A DNA stretch of 37,551 nt from Nitrososphaerota archaeon (GTDB taxonomy: Archaea; Thermoproteota; EX4484-205; JAAOZP01). Of the stretch, positions 33,020 through 37,551 are shown piece after piece; within the stretch, counting starts at the first letter, position 1, and every line of letters starts with the position of its first letter. The DNA is taken from the NCBI GenBank assembly GCA_011605725.1, contig JAAOZP010000013.1, forward strand, positions 1-37,551, read 5' to 3'. The notes beneath the pieces were generated by a model. It did not search any database. It was not told where the DNA came from and worked only from the letters and a program-made list of their open reading frames with translations. The position numbers and the translations under genes were made by a program.

Positions 33020-33311
33020 AGCCTGATCTCCGCCTTACTGTAGGTTCCTCATCACTATAAAAGCACTCCGGTTAAAGAAGCCTTGGTTCAACACTCGCCG
33101 TGAAGAGGCTTAAGCCAGTCGAAGAAAACCTCGTGTTTTAAGCATCCGTAAGGCTGAGCGGCTGAAAGACCTGCCTCCATGCGGCTGGAAGCATCCCCCT
33201 GGATAACGGGATAAAAGACCACAATAATGTTGCGAAGCATCCGATACCTGTAAGCCTAAATACTGCGGAGGAAAAACTTTTATTACCCCTGTTAGGCTTG
33301 GAAAAGCACAA
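33020..33311. other. Spacer between ribL and tRNA-Lys
   Basis: The left edge holds the ribL promoter. The right edge holds the tRNA TATA box (ACTTTTATTA, 33277-33286). In between I see no open frame of note and no clear C/D or H/ACA RNA signature. Confidence 0.5.
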
Positions 33312-33416
33312 GGGCCCGTAGCTCAGACGAGAAATATTTAAATATGTCTCGGGGCAGCATGGCAGAGCAGCAGGCTCTTAACCTGACGGTCGAGGGTTCA
33401 AATCCCTCCGGGCCCG
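33312..33416 (+). tRNA. tRNA-Lys(CTT) with a D-loop intron
   Basis: The acceptor stem GGGCCCG/CGGGCCC (discriminator G), the T arm GAGGG-TTCAAAT-CCCTC and the anticodon loop CT-CTT-AA are clear. The D-arm is split by a 31-base insert at 33327-33357. GCTC of the D-stem can pair with GGGC inside the insert, and CGAGA pairs with TCTCG. This leaves two 3-base bulges cut as AG/A and AG/C, a canonical bulge-helix-bulge. Splicing gives AG-CATGGCA, a normal D-loop, and a 74-base tRNA. The intron lies after position 15. CCA is not encoded. Confidence 0.95.
33327..33357 (+). other. tRNA-Lys intron (31 bases)
   Basis: The boundaries come from the bulge-helix-bulge pairing described for the tRNA. The intron hairpin contains the self-complementary ATATTTAAATAT, which would also read as a TATA box in DNA. 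Confidence 0.85.
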
Positions 33417-33915
33417 CTAACTTAATCGTTTAAAGCCCGTGTAGGAGGAAAAAAGTATGACGCCTGTTAAGTAGTATGCTTAAACCTTCCATTATACTAT
33501 TGCAGAGATAGCGCGCGCTAGAAAGAGGCTGGTTCCAACGTTAGTGATTGCGGTATGTGCGTTAATCAAATTGGCCATGCGTCGAGGTTTGACTACGTAT
33601 TCTTCACAATTATTCTCATCGAGCATGCAAACTATCCCGCTCTTTAATTCTGTTTGCATGAGAAATCAGCGTTTTCACCTTAATTATCGCCACTAACTTG
33701 CCTCTTCGATACACGCGGAAGTCTGATCCTGTTTAAATGACCCTGTGGACCCAAGCTTTTTCAACAGTCAGAAGACTTTATTCTTACCTCGCTATAAAAT
33801 GGTAAACAAAGGTTTCACAGCGTTGTCATCAGACTGTTTACGCTGTGTTAACACGGCGGGGCGGCGATATTCTCCTGCAAAGACTTAATAGCGTCTCCTG
33901 CTTTAACACTGATGA
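33417..33915. other. Gene-poor spacer with decayed-looking fragments
   Basis: A strong AGGAGG at about 33443-33448 precedes an ATG, but only five codons (MTPVK) follow. A GCGCGCGC motif lies at 33511-33518. On the minus strand a 44-codon frame (33492-33626) and an adjoining frame to about 33700 read like one broken small protein. The right end has the promoter of the HEPN gene (ACTTAATAG, about 33885-33893). Confidence 0.4.
33492..33626 (-). pseudogene. Possible remnant of a small gene
   Basis: ATG 33626 opens a 44-codon frame beginning MLDENNCEEYVVKPRRMANL. Just upstream another frame reads VYRRGKLVAIIKVKTLISHA before a stop, and one base change in frame would join them. A TTTAAA box lies about 20 bases before the upstream frame's GTG. 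The family is not recognised. Confidence 0.2.
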
Positions 33916-34307
33916 ATGAGCAATATCTCGTTAGCCCGTAGATGGCTTAGGCAAGCAGAACGGGATTTGAAAGCCGCTAGGGATAGTTTTGGAAGCGAAA
34001 ACTATAGTGGGCTTGTTTCCAGGCTCAACAGGCAGCTGAGAAAGCGTTGAAGGCAGTTCTCTTCCTCAGAGGGTTTAGAGTGGTTTTAACACACTCGATT
34101 TTCGAGCTGGTTAATAGAGTCGGGGACGAAGAGCTTAAGAAGGAGGATGTCAAGTTTCTAGATAGCGTCTACATTGCTTCAAGCTACTCGAACTCTTTCT
34201 CGGAGGAGGTTGTGCCGTCAGAGTATTTCGATAAGGGTGATGCTGAAAAATGCTTAAGGTTGTCAGAATTAATATTGAAGAAGGCGAAAAAACATATAGA
34301 GACCTAG
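33916..34307 (+). pseudogene. HEPN-domain toxin gene with a one-base frameshift
   Basis: From ATG 33916 the frame reads a HEPN start (ARRWLRQAERDLKAARDSFG) and then goes out of frame near 34006-34010. The next frame resumes with WACFQAQQAAEKALKAVLFL, continues with LRGFRVVLTHSIFEL and ends at 34307. The RVVLTH segment is the RX4H catalytic motif of HEPN ribonucleases. The total length is one base short of a multiple of three, so a single deleted base explains it. The reconstructed protein is ~130 aa. It overlaps the antitoxin gene by 58 bases. Either the toxin is inactivated, or the read is wrong at the GTGGG stretch. Confidence 0.85.
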
Positions 34308-34600
34308 AGAACAGGCTAATCGAGTTTCTGAAAAAGATAAGGACATGGTTTGAAATCGAGAAGGTCCTGGTGTACGGTTCATTCGCTAAGAGGGAGTTAA
34401 ACGAGGGAAGCGATATAGATATCATAATGATAGGTGGTTTCAAGGGGAGAATGCATGAGAGAATACTGGAAGTGTTGCGTGAAACAGACCTGCCGATAGA
34501 GCCCCTATGCTATACTGAAGACGAGTTTCAAAAAATGCTTGAGAATAAGAACCCTTTAATCCTGGAGGCGCTTGAAAAAGGATACTGGCTGAATATCTAA
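34250..34600 (+). CDS. MNT-type nucleotidyltransferase antitoxin
   Basis: The product (116 aa) is a minimal nucleotidyltransferase with GSFAKRELNEGSDIDI (Gly43-Ser44, Asp56 and Asp58). MNT antitoxins of HEPN-MNT pairs silence the toxin by adding AMP to it. The C-terminus (PIEPLCYTEDEFQKM) matches the usual end of this family. The gene starts inside the HEPN reading frame and appears intact. Confidence 0.9.
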   Translation: MLKVVRINIEEGEKTYRDLENRLIEFLKKIRTWFEIEKVLVYGSFAKRELNEGSDIDIIMIGGFKGRMHERILEVLRETDLPIEPLCYTEDEFQKMLENKNPLILEALEKGYWLNI

Positions 34601-34651
34601 CTGGGTTAAGCCGGCGGACAAGTGCTTCTCGATAAGGCGGCTGGCAACTCT

Positions 34652-35596
34652 TCAAGAACTACCTGACGGGCTTCCCAGTTTTTCATAGACTGCTGCAAGT
34701 AGTAGTGGTAGAGCTAGCGTTACGTCCACGTGGACAAGCGCTATGGCAGCGTTCTCCTTCACCTTGTTCCAAGTTATTGCTTCTTCAAGCCTTGCTCCTG
34801 AAAGGCTTCCGTCGAACTCGTATGCTGTCGTCAGGGAAACAGCATAGTCCAGTCCTCCTTTAAACTGGTTCCACCATATGGTGTGATGCTTGCTTATTCC
34901 TCCTCCCAGTATTAGCGCGCCAGTCTTCTTGGAGGAGAAAACGATGTCTGAAAGCTCCTTCATGTCTTTCAAAAGGTTCAGTGTGAACTCGTTTGTCTGC
35001 GAGAATATGAAGAGTTGTGTGCCGAATGCTGAGTCAACCAGCCCAGGCGTATACACCGGTATTTTCTTCTCATATGCTGCTCTCAGTATCGAGTTCCTGT
35101 CCTTCAGCCTTTTCCCAACCTCCTCCGCAAGCTCCCTGCTGCTGAAAACCTTCTTCTCTCTTGTTATTTCCCTCAACACTGGTATTGTGAAGGATTCGAT
35201 CGCCATCCCGTAGGAGTTCTGCGGTATCAGGATGTTTCCAAGCCTATGGATTTCTTTTCTCCTAAGATCCTTATCGTTCATGATGAATTCTCCCCTATAG
35301 TATCTTCCCATGCTTTTAGCAATATCATGGTCGAATGTTCCGCCTGTGGTTATTATGACGTCGCAAAGCCCTTTCTCAATCATTTCAGCAACAACTCCTC
35401 TCAATCCTGTTGAAACAATGTTTGCAGTTAGGGATAGGAATTTGACGCATTCCCTGTCTCTAATCATTTCAAGCATAATGTCGTGGGCTTTCGCAAGCTG
35501 TGCAGCCTCAAACCCCCATCCCATCCTCATCCTGTTCAGGAGCTCTGTGAAGGTTTCAACTCCCTCAAGCCTATAGTCAACTATCTCCTTATTCAT
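34652..35596 (-). CDS. dys: Deoxyhypusine synthase
   Basis: This enzyme transfers the aminobutyl group of spermidine to a lysine of aIF5A. The 314-residue product has SLTANIVSTGLRG, DVIITTGGTFDHDIAKS, GGGISKHHTIWWNQFKGG, and YEFDGSLSGARLEEAITWNK, where Lys278 corresponds to the catalytic lysine. All key motifs are intact. ATG 35596 lies ~30 bases after a TATA-like AGTTTTAAC (about 35623-35631). It is divergent from the AsnRS gene. Confidence 0.95.
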   Translation of the reverse strand: MNKEIVDYRLEGVETFTELLNRMRMGWGFEAAQLAKAHDIMLEMIRDRECVKFLSLTANIVSTGLRGVVAEMIEKGLCDVIITTGGTFDHDIAKSMGRYYRGEFIMNDKDLRRKEIHRLGNILIPQNSYGMAIESFTIPVLREITREKKVFSSRELAEEVGKRLKDRNSILRAAYEKKIPVYTPGLVDSAFGTQLFIFSQTNEFTLNLLKDMKELSDIVFSSKKTGALILGGGISKHHTIWWNQFKGGLDYAVSLTTAYEFDGSLSGARLEEAITWNKVKENAAIALVHVDVTLALPLLLAAVYEKLGSPSGSS

Positions 35597-35684
35597 GCTG
35601 AAGAATTCTTCCAGCCCTGGTTAAAACTGTTTAGCCTCAAGATACGTTTATATCCGTAGGGATTGCCGTAGGAACTGTTAAAAC

Positions 35685-36986
35685 TTGACCGCTGAATCCT
35701 GCGGCATTGGGGAACAGCGTGTTGCAGGCTTAGCGAGCCTCATCGGGGGTAAAGCCAGGATCCGTGGCTGGCTCTATGTGAGGAATACTGTTGGCAAACT
35801 TGTTTTCCTAAGGATACGCGACTCCACAGGTGTGGTGCAGGTCGTCGTCAAGAGGGATATGGTTGGGGAAGAGGTTTTCAACCAGGTTAAGAGGCTGAGA
35901 AGGGAATCCTCCCTGATGGTTGAAGGGCTTGTTAGGAAAGATGCGCGCGCCCCTGGAGGTGTTGAGGTTCAGGCTGAGAAAGTCAGGGTATTGTCTCCCT
36001 CTCTGGAGGATCCTCCTTTAAGGAAGAACATGTCTCCGGAAGCCGTGTGGAAGTATCGTCATCTTTTCATACGCAGTAGAACTATGAACACTGTTTTGAA
36101 GCTAAGGTCTTCTCTTTCAACATTGTTAAGACAATGGCTTCTGGATCACGGTTATTACGAGGTTAGTGCTCCATCGATAGTTACTGCTGCAACCGAGGGG
36201 GGTGCGAGAATGTTTGAAGTCAGTTATTTCGGCAAGAAGGCCTTCCTGACCCAGAGCTCGCAATTCTATCTTGAAGGAGCTATTTTCTCCCTTGAAAAAG
36301 TCTTCTGTTTTCAACCGAGCTTCAGAGCGGAGGAGTCTAAGACGAGAAGGCATCTTTCAGAATACTGGCATCTCGAGGTTGAAGCATGCTACATGGATTT
36401 AAACCAGCTGCTTCAGCTTGAGGAGAACATGCTTACGGAGGTTGTTGAAAGATTCTATGAGAAGCATAAGGAGGATATTGAAAGGTTCAACCCTGGTTTC
36501 AGGCCTTTCGAAAAACCATTCAAGAGAATAACTTACACGCGGGCTGTTGAGCTTTTAAGAAACAGTGGCGTGGAAATAGAGTGGGGTAGGGATCTGGGTG
36601 TGAAAGAGGAAAGGCTTATTGCCGTTAAGGTTGGCCAACCGGTTTTCGTGACGCACTATCCTAAGGAGACCAGGGCCTTCTACCACATGCCTGACCCGGA
36701 GAACCCTAGTGTTGTGCTTGCAGCAGACCTGCTTGTCTGGCCGTACGGCGAGATAACTGGAGGAGGACAGAGAATAGATGATTATAATGCTCTGTTAAAC
36801 AGGATAGTGGAGTCAGGGTATAATCCTGAGGACTACGCTTGGTATCTTGACCTCAGGAAATACGGCTCGGTTCCGCACTCAGGCTTCGGCCTAGGGTTTG
36901 AAAGACTACTAGCCCATATTCTGCGGCTGCCCAGCATAAGGTATGCGGTCCCGTATCCACGTACGCAGACGATTGTCTACCCCTGA
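35685..36986 (+). CDS. asnS: Asparaginyl-tRNA synthetase (class IIb)
   Basis: The 433-residue class II synthetase has an N-terminal OB-fold (RIRGWLYVRNTVGKLVFLRI), then AATEGGARMFEV, LTQSSQFYLEGAI, motif 2 FRAEESKTRRHLSEYWHLEVE and motif 3 GFGLGFERLLAHIL. The C-terminus reads VPYPRTQTIVYP. AspRS usually has PRD where this has PRT, so AsnRS is favoured, though a nondiscriminating AspRS2-like enzyme is an alternative. TTG 35685 is the start, ~35 bases after a TATA-like GTTTATATC (35646-35654). Confidence 0.88.
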   Translation: MTAESCGIGEQRVAGLASLIGGKARIRGWLYVRNTVGKLVFLRIRDSTGVVQVVVKRDMVGEEVFNQVKRLRRESSLMVEGLVRKDARAPGGVEVQAEKVRVLSPSLEDPPLRKNMSPEAVWKYRHLFIRSRTMNTVLKLRSSLSTLLRQWLLDHGYYEVSAPSIVTAATEGGARMFEVSYFGKKAFLTQSSQFYLEGAIFSLEKVFCFQPSFRAEESKTRRHLSEYWHLEVEACYMDLNQLLQLEENMLTEVVERFYEKHKEDIERFNPGFRPFEKPFKRITYTRAVELLRNSGVEIEWGRDLGVKEERLIAVKVGQPVFVTHYPKETRAFYHMPDPENPSVVLAADLLVWPYGEITGGGQRIDDYNALLNRIVESGYNPEDYAWYLDLRKYGSVPHSGFGLGFERLLAHILRLPSIRYAVPYPRTQTIVYP

Positions 36987-36993
36987 GGCTGAG

Positions 36994-37365
36994 ATGAGCC
37001 TGCCGAGCTATTATATTCCGCTTAAGAAGGCTGTTGACGATTATCTTAAGGAGCAGGGTTTAACGATGGCTGACGTGGTAGCAGTTATGGATGAGGATAG
37101 GGGGAGCATTGCTGAGAGCCTTAGGAAAAGATGCGCAATATCCTTAAGGACAGAGAGGCTGCTTCTCGAAAAGTTAACGAGTAAACAGTTAAACATGCTG
37201 ATATTCGTAATACAGGTTTTCTACATCGTCAACATGGGCGGGATGTACAAGGGGTTCATAATTTACCCTGAGAGAAGCAGCGTCGTATCCGGTCAGAAGG
37301 TTACTGAAGAAGGTTTAAAACTAGTCTTGAAAGCCCTTGGGTTTCCAAGTCTGGAGCAGGCCTAG
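36994..37365 (+). CDS. Small hypothetical protein (123 aa) downstream of asnS
   Basis: ATG 36994 starts 7 bases after the asnS stop, with GAGGCTGAG as ribosome-binding site, so the gene is likely in the same operon. A longer start at 36943 would overlap asnS and is less likely. The product (SLPSYYIPLKKAVDDYLKEQ at the start) seems alpha-helical, with a possible HTH-like section near residues 18-60 and a hydrophobic stretch LNMLIFVIQVFYIV. I do not recognise the family. Confidence 0.7.
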   Translation: MSLPSYYIPLKKAVDDYLKEQGLTMADVVAVMDEDRGSIAESLRKRCAISLRTERLLLEKLTSKQLNMLIFVIQVFYIVNMGGMYKGFIIYPERSSVVSGQKVTEEGLKLVLKALGFPSLEQA

Positions 37366-37459
37366 CCGCGTGGAAGGAAAACAGTGTTAACGCTCATCTT
37401 TATGCAGCGAGGGATGGGGGCGCCCGGATTTGAACCGGGATCGCATGGGCCCAAGCCAT

Positions 37460-37475
37460 CTGGCTGTTCTTCTCT
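37460..37475 (-). other. tRNA-Pro intron 2 (16 bases, anticodon stem)
   Basis: Exon GGCT pairs perfectly with intron AGCC. The cuts TC/A and AG/A leave C27 to pair with G43. The intron-internal helix is minimal, so the motif is relaxed. Confidence 0.65.
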
Positions 37476-37488
37476 GAAGCCTACCAAG

Positions 37489-37506
37489 CTAGCCGGTTTT
37501 CACCCT
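37489..37506 (-). other. tRNA-Pro intron 1 (18 bases, D-loop)
   Basis: GGT-GAAA-ACC forms the intron hairpin. GGCT of the D-stem pairs with GGCT near the intron end (two wobble pairs). The cuts are AA/A and AG/C. Confidence 0.7.
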
Positions 37507-37551
37507 TTAGCCCACGCCCCCTCACAGCTTGCCTAGGCCCGAATGTTTAAA

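Larger units (their letters stand above)
37415..37521 (-). tRNA. tRNA-Pro(TGG), apparently with two introns
   Basis: On the minus strand the acceptor stem GGGGGCG/CGCCCCC (discriminator A), the T arm CCCGG-TTCAAAT-CCGGG and the anticodon loop CT-TGG-GC are unambiguous. The gene is 107 bases, 34 too long. Removing 18 bases after position 15 (37489-37506) and 16 bases after position 27 (37460-37475) yields a standard 73-base tRNA. Each cut sits in an XX/X bulge next to a 4-bp helix (GGCT with GGCT, and GGCT with AGCC). The second removal also repairs the outer anticodon-stem pair to C-G, and A15 then matches U48. A TTTAAA box at 37546-37551 is its promoter. Confidence 0.9.

Noticed and set aside
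33020..33311. C/D-box small RNA before tRNA-Lys
   Set aside because: CTGA-like boxes occur, but no RTGATGA box C is found at usable spacing.

Overview
The window comes from an archaeon, most likely a thermophilic member of the TACK lineage (Thermoproteota). A Bathyarchaeia-like lineage is my best guess, but that is inference. The evidence is: EF-1A, eL37, Sm-like protein, translin, deoxyhypusine synthase, glycerol-1-phosphate dehydrogenase (archaeal lipid backbone), archaeal-type AsnRS, CTP-type riboflavin kinase with RibL, two proteasome beta subunits, aCPSF1, and tRNA genes with introns at non-canonical positions. Many genes have their own TATA box 20-30 bases before the start codon, so leaderless transcription from single-gene promoters is common. 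GTG and TTG starts are frequent.

Layout. Bases 1-8400 are accessory. They hold a giant membrane protein with a nuclease-like C-terminus (5' end outside the window), a frameshifted gene facing it, an eight-repeat PQQ-type beta-propeller protein, a TPR protein, a truncated V4R-domain gene and a frameshifted zinc-ribbon/Mrr-like nuclease gene. EF-1A (8725-10050) has strikingly U-ending codons. Bases 10390-22650 are again mostly accessory: a DUF4143 ATPase, an Asp/Glu racemase, a DUF457 membrane protein, a VapBC pair, an MttB-family methyltransferase, a ferritin-like protein, a second V4R fragment, an amidohydrolase bracketed by a ~110-base direct repeat, two secreted proteins and a ThuA-like protein.

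Bases 22700-33020 form a dense housekeeping block: psmB (probably inactive), rtcA, nadM, FKBP-type PPIase, UPF0179, egsA, psmB (active), aCPSF1, LSm, eL37, translin, endonuclease V, ribK and ribL. The flavin pair ribK/ribL would convert riboflavin to FMN and then FAD. The psmB-aCPSF1 and LSm-eL37-translin runs are probable operons. The last segment holds tRNA-Lys(CTT) with a D-loop intron, a HEPN-MNT toxin-antitoxin pair with a frameshifted toxin, deoxyhypusine synthase, AsnRS, a small unknown protein, and a tRNA-Pro(TGG) that is best explained by two introns.

The strongest observations are the two intron-bearing tRNAs (one with two introns), the proteasome beta subunit with Ala in place of Thr1, an endonuclease V with Asn at a catalytic Asp position, the membrane-anchored nuclease-like giant with a composition break before its tip, the repeat-bracketed V4R/amidohydrolase unit, and three single-base frameshifts that all fall in accessory or defence-type genes. 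I saw no CRISPR array, rRNA or intact insertion sequence.
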